DNA from: Hesseltinella vesiculosa
Taxonomy: Eukaryota; Mucoromycota; Mucoromycetes; Mucorales; Cunninghamellaceae
DNA length: 64,000 nucleotides
Assembly (NCBI GenBank): GCA_002104935.1
Contig: MCGT01000011.1
Coordinates: forward strand, 434,001 to 498,000
Direction: 5' to 3'
Shown: positions 9,706 through 23,261 of the stretch, piece after piece
How the letters are laid out: each line of letters opens with the position of its first letter
Position numbering within the stretch: position 1 is the stretch's first letter
Translations under genes and position numbers: made by a program
The notes under the pieces: model-generated
What the model saw: only the letters and a program-made list of their open reading frames with translations
What the model was told of the DNA's origin: nothing
Databases searched by the model: none

Positions 9706-12700
9706 TCACATGGTGGATTTGACAGCACTGTAGTGTTGGATCTGACTGATCCATTGCTTCTTTTGGCTAGTGGAGGATGTCTTTAGCGCAAGCACCATGT
9801 TGTCATAGCCCAGCTGGATGCCCGTTTCATCTTAAAAAAGCCCCGCGTCAATTACACTTTTTCCATTCGAATAAGAAAATCACTTACCAGGGCTATTAAA
9901 GGATGTGCGCAGGGTAGAAGTAGGTAGGTCACGGATGGTCAAACGATCTATGCTCATTGGCTTTGCGTAAAAAAAAAAAAAATGGCATGGGTGAGTTTCA
10001 AATGGGCTCAGCTGTGTCTTTTCCCATTCGTTCGCCTGAGCGCACCTCACGATAGAGCCCATAGAGATAGCCTTTGGGGCTGAGTCCTTTGAGTGGTTCG
10101 AGGAGTAAAAACATGTCGCTGAAGAGGTAGCCTTGCAATTTCCGTCCGCTCTTGGCTTTGTGCAGGACGCCGTCCATGACATATTCACGACCTGGGGCAT
10201 CCAAGCGTCCATAGCCTTCCATATCTAAGATCCGGCTGAGTTCGCTCATCTTTTGCCGATTTTCAAAGCGCCGTGTCTCTTCATTGACATCGTCAAGCAC
10301 ACGTGAGGATTTTGACAGAGCAGACTTGACAAGCCCATAGTCAGGATGTCGTTTAGGTGTTGATTTAAGAATCTACAAGAAATAAGAAAAAAGGAGTGAC
10401 CGGCAGATTAGCCAAACGTGCCTCGAAAGAGAGTTAGGGCCCACCTGTTTCAGCAAAAGGGGATACCGGGTAATGCGTTGAACTGGCTGCAGCAGGAAAT
10501 GAGACAGATCCAAGGATCGACATTCAGGGCGTGATTGGGCAGTCTAAGGAGAAGAAGAAGAAGTCAAAATGAGTGTTTGGTATGCAAGATATGGGAAGCG
10601 CCGAGAGACGGCTGAGTAAATCACCTTCAAGAACACATCAAACCATTGATCTTCGCTGCGTTTCTTTTGCAAGAACCGGCTGGCAAAAGACTGGTTTCGA
10701 CAGAAAGACGAGTAGCAGTTGAGGCTCTCAGCCTAAAGATACAAAGAAAAGAAAAAATAGGCGAGTCAAGGGCAGCCATCCTTTTTTCTGCAGGGCTTAC
10801 GTGTTGCAAAAAAATATCGCCCACGCAATCAATGACATTGGCGCATTCACGCTGCCGCTTTTCCAGGTCGCTGAGCAAGGCAGTGTTGCATAAAAGCAAG
10901 TCGTCAATGTTGGAGAAAATCACATCTTGCTCATTGGGCTGCAGGTACTTGCTGGAGTCGACAAAGAAAACCTGCAGAAAAAAAAAATGGAATTGTCAGG
11001 GCAACTTTTTTTTTTTTTCGCAGGCGCTGCGCGTACATTGACAATCATTTGCAAATCACGCAAATACGACTTTTCGGTGACAATCAACTCATAGATGGCT
11101 TCTTGGCGCTGGCGCTCTTCGGTAGGAATGGCTTGGAGTTCAATGGCGTCCATGGTACTTGCCCAGGTGGTGGCCAAGGAAGGGCTGACGGGGCGACTGG
11201 ATTCCATGATGGTGATTGACAGATTGGAGGCCTGACCGGTGCTGAGAGTGCTGGCATTACTAGCGGCACGGCGTCGTCGGGAGATGTCTTGCTTTTCTAC
11301 GTCCAAGCTATTCTTCTTCATCACAGGCGTGGATGGGGCAGATACGCCACCGCCAGTAGGGATATGAAACCGGTCATCTTTGGCAGGCGTGGCAAGCTGG
11401 GTCGGAGACAACGACTTGGCAGGAACAGTAGGTGGTGGAGATTCGATCGATACAGGAGACTCCTCCATGGCAGATTCCACAATCGTTGGCATGGTTGCTG
11501 CGACGTTCGCTAAAGAGAAAAGAGGAATGGTCAGCCTGGGTAGGCTTTTTTTTTTTTTCTCATCCTACCTGCATCAATGACTTCCACATATGTCTTGGGG
11601 AAATAACCAGATTCACCTGTGTCTTCATTTGTTCCATACCACCAATCGCCATTGTCATCTTGGAATGGTTGCACGAGCAGCACTTCGTTTTCGCCAAACA
11701 CCATGTCGTCTTCTCTTGTTTTTTCAAAAGGATACAGCGTTTGCACATGGAAAGCTGGTAGATAAATTCAATGAGCGCTTCCTTTTTCCTCTGAAGTCTC
11801 CAAGATTACCTTTTTCAACGACTTCAACGTAGGTTCTCGGGAAAAAACCAGCAGCCCCAGTCGAGAGACTGGTGCCATACCACCAATCGCTGTTGCTATC
11901 CTTGGAAGGGTGGGCTTTGAGTTCCTCGTCTTCAACAAGTGTCAAGTCATCTTCACGCACCCCTTGATAGCTATACAATGCTTTGGCTCGATAGACTAAA
12001 CGAAAAAAAGAAAAAAAAATGAACCCTTGTTTTTCTGAGATAACCGGACATACTTGTACCAAAGTCGACTTCATCTTCAATGTCAATACCGTAGCCGCTT
12101 GTTCCAGCTGTGGCATTGGTGGCGGCAAAGGATTCCGATGAAGCTTCAGGAGTCATGGTTGCAGGAGAAGGAGCGGCGGCGACGGTGGCAGGAGGTGAAG
12201 GAGGGGCGGCATGAGTGAGAGAGGGTGAGTCGAGAATGGCTTGCTCAAAGGCTTGACGGCGTTGCAAGGCATCGGCAGCTGCTTGCTCGGCTTCCTTTTC
12301 ACGGGTGGCTTGAGCTTGGCGTTGGCGACGTTTTTCCTGGGCAGCCTTTTGAGCAGCAAGGCGGGCTTTGCGCTGTCGTTCCTCGTCCTCCTTGGCTTGT
12401 TGGCGTTCCTGCTCCAGCTGGGCTTGCTGTTCTAGTTGGAGCTGCCGGGCGGCAAGGGCTTCTTGTTCTTTCCGGGCCTGTTCCTGGCACTCCCGTGCAG
12501 CTTCTTCCTGTCGCTTTTTTTCATCCAAGAGATCCTGCTCGGCCTTGTGCTGGGCTTCCTCGGCTGCCTTCTTGCGTTGTTCTTGCTCCTTGCGTGCTTT
12601 TTCCCGGGCCTGCTCACGGCGTTCACGCATGTCCAGCAAGCGCTGTCGAGCCTCGGCTTCAGCTTGCTTGAATCGTTCCTGTGCGGCCTTCTCTTCATCG

Positions 12701-13845
12701 GTATAAGTGTCCTGAGCATGGAGCGGGAGGCGGGACGACGGCTGCGGCGGCTGTGAAGTTGATGAGGATGACGGTTGAGTAGCCGATGACATCACGGAGG
12801 GAGGGATAGACAGCTGCTGGCGTCTTGCTTCAATGCGGCGCTGGGCTTCAGCTCTGATATCTGCCGTGGATCGAGGTGACTCTGGACGATCGGTCGTGGG
12901 AATAGGAGGTGGTATAAAGCTGTCCATGTCGACCATGGTGGTGGGAGAGGTCAGTAATGATCGGCGGTAAGATGCACGGCGCTGCAGCTTGGACATACTG
13001 CTTTGGCTGAGGCGGTTCGAGGAGGAGGAGGGAGCTGGACCATTGGCAGAGGACATGGTGGTGGGCAGGTCATCGATAAAACGGGCAAGGTCATCGTGGA
13101 CATAGAGGCCCCGCTCAAACATCTGCTGGTCCTTCCAGCGCTTGTCGTCGGTGTCCAGGCCGTTGTCTAATTCAAACGATGAGGAATGCAGGAGGCGGCT
13201 CATGTCTTGCTGGCAATCGTTGATCTGGCGTTCTATACGCTGCAGCTGGTCCTTGAAGGCTTGGTGTTGCTGGTCTAGTTCCTGAGCGTCTAGGGAGAGT
13301 TGGGCATGGCTTTTCGAGCGGTTGAGGCGGGCGGTGACCATGGCATGGGCTCTGGATCGGAGGCGCTCTTCTTCGGTGGCGGCCAAGGACGATGTCGACG
13401 TGGAAGTAGAGGTTGTTCGCACTTGTTGCTGATGTTTGCGGTAGTCGGTCTGCGTGCGGAACCACAGATTGTTTTCATCATCGAGGCTGGTGGTCAGGCT
13501 GGCAATGGAGGTCTGGAGGTAGTCCATTTCTTTGAGCGAGGAACGGCGTTGCTGGGCGAGGTCTTCTAATTGACGCTTATTCGTTTGGAAGCGGGACCAC
13601 CATTGCCTTGCAGTGTAACCATTGGTGCTAATGGCATTGTCCTGCTGGTCTTTGATCTGCTGGCTGAGCTCGACAATCCTTCGTTTCAAATAGTCCAAGT
13701 CGTGGCTCGGATTCGCCCGAATGGCCGAGGTTTGCTCCAGCAAAAACTGCTGTTCACGAATGGCCTTTTCAAGCTGGCCGATTCGCAGTTGCTTGCCGCC
13801 AGATGGAGGTTCATCCAAGGCATGGTACTGATGTTCATAGGCCAT
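9706..13845 (-). CDS. Intersectin-like Rho guanine nucleotide exchange factor (coil-SH3-SH3-DH-PH)
   Basis: It would activate a Rho/Cdc42-type GTPase at sites of endocytosis or polarised growth. The first exon starts at ATG 13845 and encodes about 600 residues: a coiled coil (YLKRRIVELSQQIKDQQDNA), a Ser-rich linker, then a long charged KE/Q helix. SH3-1 reads RAKALYSYQGVREDDLTLVE with DWWYGTSLSTGAAGFFPRTY. SH3-2 reads QTLYPFEKTREDDMVFGENE with DWWYGTNEDTGESGYFPKTY. The DH domain includes EAIYELIVTEKSYLRDLQMI and DLSHFLLQPVQRITRYPLLL, the conserved helix. The PH domain runs from YVMDGVLHKAKSGRKLQGYL to the last exon, ending SQKKQWISQIQHYSAVKSTM at the stop 9706-9708. The EH domains of animal intersectins and fungal Pan1 are not seen. 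A possible extra in-frame exon edge lies just upstream of the ATG (13862), so an upstream 5' exon is not excluded. Confidence 0.85.
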
Positions 13846-14565
13846 CCGTCCAAATTGAGCTTCTCAGATGAAAGAGAGTAAAAAAAAAAAAAGCGGCAAC
13901 GAGCGGGTGAGAACAAAAAAAGAACCTGTTCGAAATCTCCGCATTTTCTGCACAGGCATTTGATCTAGCCTCACCAGCACTCGTGCAGTGTGCACCTCTT
14001 ACTGGAGAAGTAAAAAAAAAAAAAAAAAGGTCATTTCTAATAAGATAGGTAGCTCCCTGATGCGCTTGCCTATGGGTGTTTGAAAGAAGCCTGTCTTATT
14101 TACGGCGGCCACCAGAAAAGTCATTAAAAAACGTGGTAAAGTTTAATAGAATAAAAAAAAGAGAGAATTTAAAGAAGGCAAATGAGAAAGATTAAGAATT
14201 AGAAAAAAGGCAACAATAAAAGCAAAAGAGGAAGGAAAGGAGGATGAAAAAGTGGCAAACATAAAACAAAAGTAAACAAAAAAAAAATGCTACAAGAGTA
14301 AAATTACAGTCTAGCAAAAGGGGGTGGAGAAATGTACAAAGTGAGAGAGGGAGAGGGAGAACAATGATAAAAAAAAAACTAAATAAATAAATGTAATAGA
14401 ACATCCTTGGATGTACATATGAAGAAGTATAAAGGCAAGGAAAGCTTGGTAAAGAATGGAAAGGGGAGCAAATCAGGCAAAAAAATAAAATAAAAAGGGG
14501 GGGTACCGATTCACAACAACAAATGGAAAAGGTCAAGGAGGAAACATCAAAAGAGAAGGTTTGAC
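13846..14565. other. Spacer between two minus-strand genes
   Basis: This holds the 3' flank of the Tag1-like gene and the 5' flank of the RhoGEF gene. It is very A-rich on the plus strand. It contains an intron-like acceptor (T-run then AG) just before the RhoGEF ATG on the minus strand, possibly a 5'UTR intron. No other feature is supported. Confidence 0.5.
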
Positions 14566-17500
14566 TTAGGCAGCGCTAGCAGCTTGACCACTGGGAGCGT
14601 GACCGCTGGCAGTAGGTGCAGTGGGAGGGGTAGGCTCAGCCTTGGAGGGAGAAGGGTCGGACTTTGGGGTTTCGGTGGAGGGAGGAGCGGCGGGAGGAGC
14701 GGTGGTGGTGGGGATGATGGTGGGGATGGCAGGGGCACCACCAGAAGAAGCGGGGGCAGAAGAAGCAGGGCCAGAAGCAGAACCAGAAGAGGAAGGACCC
14801 GCTTGACCCATAGAGGCGGTGGGGTTGCCGGTGGTGTTGACTTGAGGGCCCAAGGGCAGGTTGAGAAGACCGGCATCCAATTCCATGCTCGTGGGCACAT
14901 TGTTTTGGTAGTAGTAGAATTGAGACTTGTAACCGTTGCCGCCACCGACAGTGGTCGAGATGTTTTGTTGCAAGTTCAAGTTCTTGTTAGGAGCAGTGAT
15001 CAAGAGGAGCAATTGGGGCAGGTTGGCGTCCAAGTTGACGGTCCATTGGTCACAGTTGGTGGAGCCACCGGCAGGCACAGAGCAAGGGCCGGGGATGCCG
15101 GCCACATGGCCGACCTTGAAGCTGCCGCCACTGCTGGGAGTGAAGAACACATCAGCGTGCAGATCTGTCAAGACATATTCGGTCTTCAAGGGGTTTTGCA
15201 GGGTGACGATGGTTTGGGCCTTTTGGGCGAGGACACCGCCCAAAGTAGCGATGACCTTGACACCGGCAATCAAGTTGGACTGGAAGCCTTGCATGGTGGT
15301 GGCCAAGTTGACGGTTTGCATAGCAGTTTGCAACGAGGCGACCTTGGTGGATTGTTGAGAGCCGATGATGGACAGGCCGATTTGAGCATTGGTCAGGTAG
15401 TCGCTGAACACTTGACCGACAGCATTGGTGTCACCGAACAAATGGAACACGCTGCTGAATTGATTCATACCGGGCTTGATGACAGTGTTGGTGAAGTAAA
15501 CTGAACCGACCTTGGTGCCAGCATAAAGAGCATCGAGGTTCAAGTCGCCAATGGTGATAGTGATCTGGCTGGGGTTGTTGAAAGCGACAACGGTGTCGAC
15601 GATGACATATTCCGAGGTACCGCCAGAGACAGTGGTGGACAGAATTTGAGTCTTGCCATCAAAGTTGTTGAAGCCTGGGAAAATATAAAAAAGTTAGACG
15701 CCACTGATTTTCGAGCTAGCCTGGCGACGTTACCAGCCAAGGAAGTTTGGACATCGAATCCGACATTGTTCAATTGGATGGCACCGATGGCAGTGTCGGC
15801 CAAGGCGTTGGAGGTACCGGCCAGTTCAAAGGTGCCGTTGGCGCTCTTGGTCAAGGCGGCCATGAACATGCTGAAGATGTCGTTGTTTTTGGAGGCAAAA
15901 GGCACGTTGGAGAAGGAGGTAGTAACGACGTTGTTGGCGTCGGTCGAAGCCTTTTGGACGGGAATGGACAGATGGGCCATTTCTTGGCCACCGACCTTGG
16001 AGTCGACTTCCATGGACAGTTGAGACACGCCCAAGGGGAAACCAAAGGGACTCTTCAATTGGGCAACGACGGAGGTCGAGCTGGCGCCGGGAGCCCAGGC
16101 ATCCTTGGTGAAGTCGAGTTGCATGTTGTTCATGGTGATGCTGGGGATCAATTGAGGCTTTTCCTTGGGGCCGGGCATGATGACGTTTTCAATGGTGAGG
16201 GTCTTGAAAGCGTTGGTCAACCAACCGACTTGGCCGGTAGGGCCCGAGGCAGAGTAACCCTTGACAGTCACGGGTGTATCCTTGGCAGCCAAGTAGTTTT
16301 CGAACACAGTGGTGACATCAGCCAAGCCTTGGCCAGATTGGGGAATCAAGCGGCCGGTCATGTTGAGGCTAGAAACAGCAGCAGGAGCGAAATTGCCGGG
16401 GCTGGCGCCGAGGGGACCGAGTTGAGTTTGTTGGTAGTAGGCAAGGAATTGGACCGAGTTCAAGTTGAAACCGACTTGCGAGGGGTTGGTGATAGAAGTG
16501 GCAGTGGTCAAGGTGATACCGCCGGCAGGGTCGTTGGCAGGCAAGTTGAAGGAGTTGATGATGACATCGTTCTTGAAGCCGTTGCAGCCCTTGATGGTAA
16601 CAAACTTGTCCATGGAGATGTTGGTGAAGGTGAAGCCGAGAGCAGTGACGGAGACATCGTTGGAGACGATTTCCCAAACGAATTCTTCATTGTTGATCAT
16701 GTAGGCAGCAAAGTTTTCCATGCCTTGAGCGTCGGTGATGACAAAGTTGGAAGGCACGTCGAACTGGGCACCTTGGTCAGCAACAGCGTTGACAGGAGGC
16801 ATCGAAGCAGTACCGATTTCTTTGCCTTGGAAGCGGACAGACAAAGGCGTAGGGAACGAGATAGTAGCGTCCATAGGACCGGTCTTGAGGATCGAACCTT
16901 TCTATAAGGTTTGGAAGAAAGAAAGAGCAGGATAAATAAAAAATGTAAAGCCGAGTCTTTTTTTTTTTTTTACCATTTGCACGGCAGCGTTGTTGTCCGT
17001 AGGGTTGGACAAGACCAAGGTGTCGAAGCCAAGGGTGGCGCCGTTGACAATGGCTTGGACGATAGGTTGACCGACAATAGGAATCAAGCGGGTAACGGTA
17101 TCATCGGACTTGATTTGGACGCCGTTTTGGGCAAAGGACAGGTCATCCACATAGTCGCCGACTTGCAGGGTGGAAGTCAAGTCAAGATCAGCCTTGAGAG
17201 CAGTCATGGCTAGAAAGAAAAAAGAGTCAATACCATTGTTGTTCTAAAGCGGGAGAGCTTACCTTGCATGACGTAGCTGGAGATGTTGAAGCCTTGGAAG
17301 ACGGCAGCAGTGGGGTTGACACTTTGTTGGCCTTGGATGTGGAAACCACCCATTCCGAGGAGGGCATCAAGAGCAGTGGTGTCGAGGTGGGCATCGACGG
17401 CGAGATCACGCATCAAGAGAGCAACAGCGGAGGGTTCCAAGTTCATTTGCATGTTCAATTGGGGCGAGGCAGTGGTGGCATGGCCGCCAATAACATAGGG

Positions 17501-19863
17501 GTTGCTGCTGATGTCTTGGTTGATGTTACCGACAGGCATGCCCTTGTAGGTGGCGGCGGAGATGACCTTGGTGATGGCGAGGCCGGCGGTGAAGGGGTTG
17601 GCAATGGTGACGGCAACGTTGACAATGGAGGTTTGAGGAGTGTTGGGCAAGACGGTCAGGGCAGCGAATTGGATCAAAGGAGCCTTGAGACCGGGCAGGG
17701 TGGTGGCAATGTTGATGGAGCCCAGGGCGTTGATCAGAGATTGAATGGCGGTGGAGCCTTGGAAACCAGCGATGGAGGTCGTGGAGTTTTGGCCCATGAC
17801 AAAGCTGCTCAACATGTTTTGACCTTGCTGGGAGGAGCGAGGATCAAAGTTGGCTTGGACAGTGACGTTGTTGTTACCGCGTTGCAAAGTCAGGTTGGCC
17901 AAGGTGGCGGTACCGACTTGGGTAGAATCGTTGGACAAGAGCTTGAAGGTGACGTCGCCTATGGAAAGAAGATGAGAAAGAATGAAAGTAAAAGAAAGAG
18001 AGCTTACCGATGGACATGCTGATATCAGAGGGGTTGCCCATGATGGCACCGATGTTCAATTGCAAGGCATCCTTGGTGCCGCCAATCATGTCGACGGCTC
18101 CGATGGTGGTAGGGGTGCTGTTCAAGAACTGGAAGCCATGGAGCGAAGTGTCGACGACAAAGGAAACGCCACTGAGAGTGATGTTACCGATGGGGGTGGT
18201 AGTCTTGGTGTTGGCTACGCCGGTGACGCCAAAGGTGTAGTTGTTGGAGGCGGTCAGGTCGTAGGTGTAAGCATTGAAGGCATCATTCTTGCCGGGCAGA
18301 GTTTGCAGGGTACCTTGGTTGACAGCGAATTGGAGTTTACCGCTTTGTTGGTCACTTTGGGAAGGCACCCAGGGCACGACCAATTGGGAGAAGTTGCCGC
18401 CTTGGGTGGTGTTCATGGTGATGTTTTGGGTGACTTCGTAGATACCCAAGGTGAAGCCGAAGGGAACACCCCAGTCAGCCACGATGTTGGGGGCATTGAT
18501 GGTGGGGGAGTAGGGGTTTTGGGCAGAAAAGGCCAGGTCCAGGTAACCCATGCTGACGCCCTTGATGATTTTGAGAGGGCCGCCTTGGTTTTGGAGACCG
18601 ACGTTCAAGGTCAAGGAGGTGAAGGCTTCAGACAACCATTGAATAGAGTTGGCACCGTCAGGAGCGCAAGACACACCCACAGCAGAGGTCTGCGCAACGT
18701 TGCCAGTCACATACTTGGAGAACATGTCACCCACTGGATAATGAGAGATGAGAAGGTGTGTCTGCTGTGGTTTTCTTTTTTTTTGTTTTACCTTTGTCAA
18801 GATCGGCTTGGTTGGAGAGAGGTTCAATGACACCATTGAGTTGGATAGGGTTTTGGCCACTTTGTAGAGTGACGCCTTGGCCAGTAACAGTACCAAGGTT
18901 GACACCTTGGTAACCAATGTTGAGTTTGATGGTGCCCAAGGCAATGGAAACGGGCGAGGGCGAGTTCATGATCGTGCCAAGTTCGACAACAATACCAGTA
19001 TTGTTGGGACCATTGGAAGGCAAGTTGAAGCTTTGGATCTTGACATCTTTGAAGCCTCCCATACCTGATCAACAGGAGCATGGTAATAATAAGATGAGAA
19101 AAAAAAAAAAGAAAAATGCGGTTTTTTTTTTTACCTGGGATGCCGATGTTTTTATCCAAATTGACGGTGGCCGAACTGCAATGGAGAGACGTTAGTATGA
19201 GAAGGAAATAAATGAAGAAGTGAATTACCGGCCAAGAGCAGTGATGACGGCAGAGCCTTTCATGGTCCAGTAAAAGGTATCAAGAGCCAACATGTCCTTG
19301 GAAAAGGAGGCAAAGAAGTTCGTATCGTTGATCAAGAAAGGGGTGTCGGCGAGCAAGGCACCTTGACCGCCAGCGATATTGGTGTTTGGCAGGGTGATGG
19401 TACCAAGCTTGGTATCATTGTAATGGATTTCAATAGGGTTGTTGAAGACAATGGTAGCAGCAAAAGGACCGGTGTTTTTGAGGGTGCTGTCCATGTTCAT
19501 CATGAATTCAGTTTGGGGGTTGAAATCGCGCTTAGCGTGAGGACCCGAGGTAGGGGCGCTAAAGGAGATCAGAGCGGCGTTTACATTGACACCGGCTTGG
19601 TTCATCAGCGATTGACAAATCATAGGGAAAAAGACAAAGACCATCAAACAGACGATGACCACAATCAAAATAGCACTGATGACAAGACAAGGAATCATGA
19701 TTTTTTTGTTCTTATAAAAAGGTGTTTTGCGAGGTGGTGGAGGCTTTTCCGAGTATTCTTCCATCATTTCGTCGTCGTTGATGCTTCGTTCTCGGGCGTT
19801 GTGATAATATTCATCCTGGGCACTGGCAGCAAAAGCCTCGCCGTCATGATTCGGCGTCGACAT
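14566..19863 (-). CDS. Giant DUF3712/Tag1-like single-pass membrane protein
   Basis: A protein of roughly 1,600 residues read from about eight or nine exons. Residues 1-54 are cytosolic (MSTPNHDGEAFAASAQDEYY, then PPPPRK). Residues 55-80 form one membrane helix (IMIPCLVISAILIVVIVCLM). The rest is a very large lumenal or extracellular part made of repeated beta-rich LEA-14/DUF3712-like modules, for example GTATLANLTLQRGNNNVTVQ and LGTIKLNIGYQGVNLGTVTG, with many NxT/S sequons. The C-terminus is a Pro/Ser/Ala/Thr-rich tail ending QAASAA. Yeast Tag1, a vacuolar membrane protein reported to end autophagy under starvation, is a shorter member of this class. I assign the architecture with fair confidence and the role only by analogy. 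Codon use is strongly biased to C/G-ending and GGC/GTC/ACC codons, which suggests high expression and also creates long antisense open frames. Confidence 0.75.
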
Positions 19864-22800
19864 GCTGTATTATAAAAAAAAAAAAAAAAAAAAAAAAGAA
19901 AGAATGGAGAAGGAAAGAAAAGGGGAGGGGGAAGAAGAAGAAACAAGAATGAAGAAGAGGTAGAAAAAAAGGTGGGGGAGCCAAAGGTATAAATGTCCAC
20001 CGCCACTTTTTTTTTTTTTTTTTACCTTCAAACCTTATTGAGGCATCTCGTTTTTTGACTTGGTAGCACCAAGCTGAGAAAGCGGGCAATGATTCAAAAT
20101 GGACCATCCAAAAAGGCGCAGATCCTCAGATAAGGCAAGTGGCAGTGTGTTCCCAATTTTAGTTGCTGTGGAGAAATTGTCAACAGGGTTTGGGTGGGTA
20201 CTTCACATGATGCCTTTTTTGTCCAAACCTGCACCTGTCAACCTCTTTTGCGTCGAACGACTCGCTCTCAACTTCCAAACATTACCAAACAGTTAAACAT
20301 GCCAATGCACAATGGTGTGATATGATTATATCTTTGTTTTGATTTAAATTAAATTTTATTATTTTTGACCCAGACATGGAATTGCCCAGTTGGTTGCCAG
20401 GTATAGCACGGAGAACCGAGGAGAGCGGCTGACGACTGCCTGCACACTTTTTGTACAACATCAGCTTGATTTTTACTTTTTGGATTGTTTATTGCTTTAA
20501 ACGCGCAAAGACAGTCATTAGTTTTGTACAAGGCAAGCTAGTCTCAAACGGTGATATTTTGTTTACAAGTTCTCTTCATGCATAATATCACCACCATGCA
20601 TTCAGGCACGAAAAAAAAGGGGGGAGGCAAAAGTGCAAAGCCTTTATTTTGTGATCCTCTCCTATTCTTTCAAAAAAAGGACCCTCATCAACCTTGTGAT
20701 GATCCCATCGATCATCATTTCTTGGATAATATGCATCCTTTGATAATTTTTTCTGATGCTAGTGTAATGAAATCACTAGCTTTTTTCAATCATCCATTGC
20801 GCCTCTATTTTATTTTATTTTTCTACGGACAATGAATATTTTTTTTATATCCCAGGAACACAAGGGCATTGGATTGAGGATTTCATGGCCGTGACTCTTG
20901 GCAAATGATATTAGCCATGGAAAAAAAAAACATGAATGGAAAACACGAGTCCCCCCCCCTTCTCTCTCACTCTATTGCTAGTGTCATCTATTTATTGGCA
21001 ACCCGCCTTGTACAACCTTGGGTCAAAGCGACGTTCAGACCTTCCCCCGCAAAAAAAAAAAAAAAGATGGTGTCAGTGCATCCGTGTGTTCCGTCAAAGA
21101 AACCATGAACACTCGAGAAAAAAAACGTCACACAAGAAAGAAAGCGAATAATAAACAAAATAAGCTTGAACGACAAACGTGGCATTTTTTTTAATGTTTG
21201 TAGCTGTCAAGTTTTTTTTCTGCTCGTAGGTTTTGCTGTATTTGGTGACCATGGGAAAAAAAAGAAAATAGAAAAAAAAAATAGGTTGCATCTTCGAATA
21301 TGAACCCAACACCAGCTTACCCAATTAGCGTACTGTAAAAATAGATCCTTTTGATTGTAACACAATGTTCGAAGCTTAAAATAAAAGAATCTCGCTTCTT
21401 TGCACCCAAACCTTGGTTCAAAGATGGAGATTATCCTGATAGAAAAAATAATAGTTTACCTTTTGTGTTGCACATCTTGTTTTTTAAATCACAAATGCTT
21501 CTCTTTTGACATCCAGGGAAAATCATATGCACTTTTTTGGCTGGGATGACCCAAAAGGCAACTGTTGGTTTCATATTCATTTTTTGCATGCCGTTCTCAC
21601 GGCCTTGAAAATGAAAAAGGGTGACGACCCAAAAGCTGTCGAAAAAAAACTTTTTTTTTCCAGCTGTCGTCGTCCCCTCCATGCCCACTCCCTTTTCTTT
21701 CACCATTCCAACACACTTTGAGCTGCACCCTCGGCTTCTACCAAGCAATCATGGAGTCAAAAAAAAAAATGCTGAGCCGTTCCTTGTCCTACCTGGGCAA
21801 ACAAGCCGCCGTTGTCATAATAAATTACGGGAAGCATGACGTAGCTCAGTATTGAATCCCCGCCACTTTTTTCCACCATTTGCAAATGGCAAGCAGCCTG
21901 CACCAATCATATGGCGCTTGGATGGACTCCTATTGTTGCTTCTTCATCCGCCGCCACCTTTTATGCCAGGAGGTCACATTCACCAAAAGGCGGTTAAAAT
22001 AGGTGAATAGCTAGCTCGTGGTGACAACGGAGGTCGAGCCTTAAGCTCTTCCTGATGATTTCGGCAGCTTCTGTTTGGGACCAAGAGAGAAAGTGACACG
22101 CCATCTTGAGCGCTGAAGCCCACGGAAAAGCACACAGGGGACCATCGATTTCGTTGGAAGGCTTGATAGCCACACGACCGCCCTGACCAGGGGAAAAAAA
22201 AGGGGGGAACAATGCAGTAAAAACGACGCTCTAACACCACCATATCACGCGCTTCTCAAACAATGCGCACTTGTGTCTCATTGCGTCCAGCACTTTGCCC
22301 TTTCCGTCAAGTCCAAAAGTGCTGTGCAACATATCTTTGTTTTTTTAAAACAGTCTTTTTTTGGCCTAGGGACCTCCACCTAACCTTGACATAAAAACCT
22401 GTGTTAAATGCATCTAATAAACCGATTTCCCGCAAAATTACACGGAAAGAGACCATCATGATGATTGGATCATGGCTGCACGCCGAGATCTCAGAGGCTT
22501 TCGCGGCAAGCAACGAACATCGCAAAGGACTGAGAGCGTCCATTTTCAACCTGCCCCAGATTCGTCCCACCTGACCCTGCCATTGACTCTTTCTAAAGCA
22601 TTGTGCCAACGCCATTCAGCTTTTTTCGCCATTCCATATGCTTCCAGGACGTGCGTTTTGCCTCCTTTGCCGCCCAGAAATCACGCCAGCTTGCTTTTTC
22701 CAAATATGGAAACCACCGATGAAAAGGTGCAGTTTTACAGTAGGCATTACAGTAGGCATAAAACCAACCTCCTCAATACGGTAACTAGCATATTCGCAAC

Positions 22801-23259
22801 TATTACTGTAAACTTGGTCGTCATTCATGGTCTTTGCCTACCTTGCCATGGGGATGGCGTGGTTTTTTTTTTTTTTTTGCTGACCAGATCCAGACTCTGT
22901 TTTTGCGTTCAAATTCTGCTGCAAGACTATTTTTCTACAGTTGGACAACCTTGCTTTTTTTTTTTTAAAAAAAAAAGACATGCCATCGATCAATTTTGAT
23001 TGAATGGATCGGCGTGAACATTTTATAAGAACATGTTCTTGTTCTATGCACCTGGGCAGAAAAAAAAAGTGTCACTGTTCCAAATGACTAGCGATCTCGA
23101 GCTCTTTTTATCAAGCGAAGCTGAGGAGAGCCACATAGAAACAGGCACAGCATTAAAAGAAGAGCCTGGCTACGTTGGCATGGGCAAGGCACGAAAACCT
23201 GCCGTTCAGGGTAGGTACCTACTAGATCGCACGCTTTCGGCAAATAAAAATTTCTGGTC
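19864..23259. other. Gene-poor spacer with homopolymer runs
   Basis: About 3.4 kb upstream of the Tag1-like gene. The first 200 bp should hold its promoter; A-runs of about 24 lie just before the ATG on the plus-strand reading. The rest is AT-rich with many A or T runs of 8 or more. Minus-strand open frames at 21994-22212 and 22307-22615 have protein-like composition but no recognisable domain, so they may be decayed sequence. I see no tRNA, rRNA or transposase. Confidence 0.5.
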
Positions 23260-23261
23260 AT

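Noticed and set aside
15747..18830. Long open frames (up to 386 codons) on the plus strand
   Set aside because: They are antisense to the Tag1-like gene and arise from its strongly biased codon use; no family features are seen.
21835..21905. tRNA-like string (gtagctcagt...aatcccc)
   Set aside because: A D-arm-like string is present but no T-arm, anticodon stem or acceptor pairing follows at the right distance.
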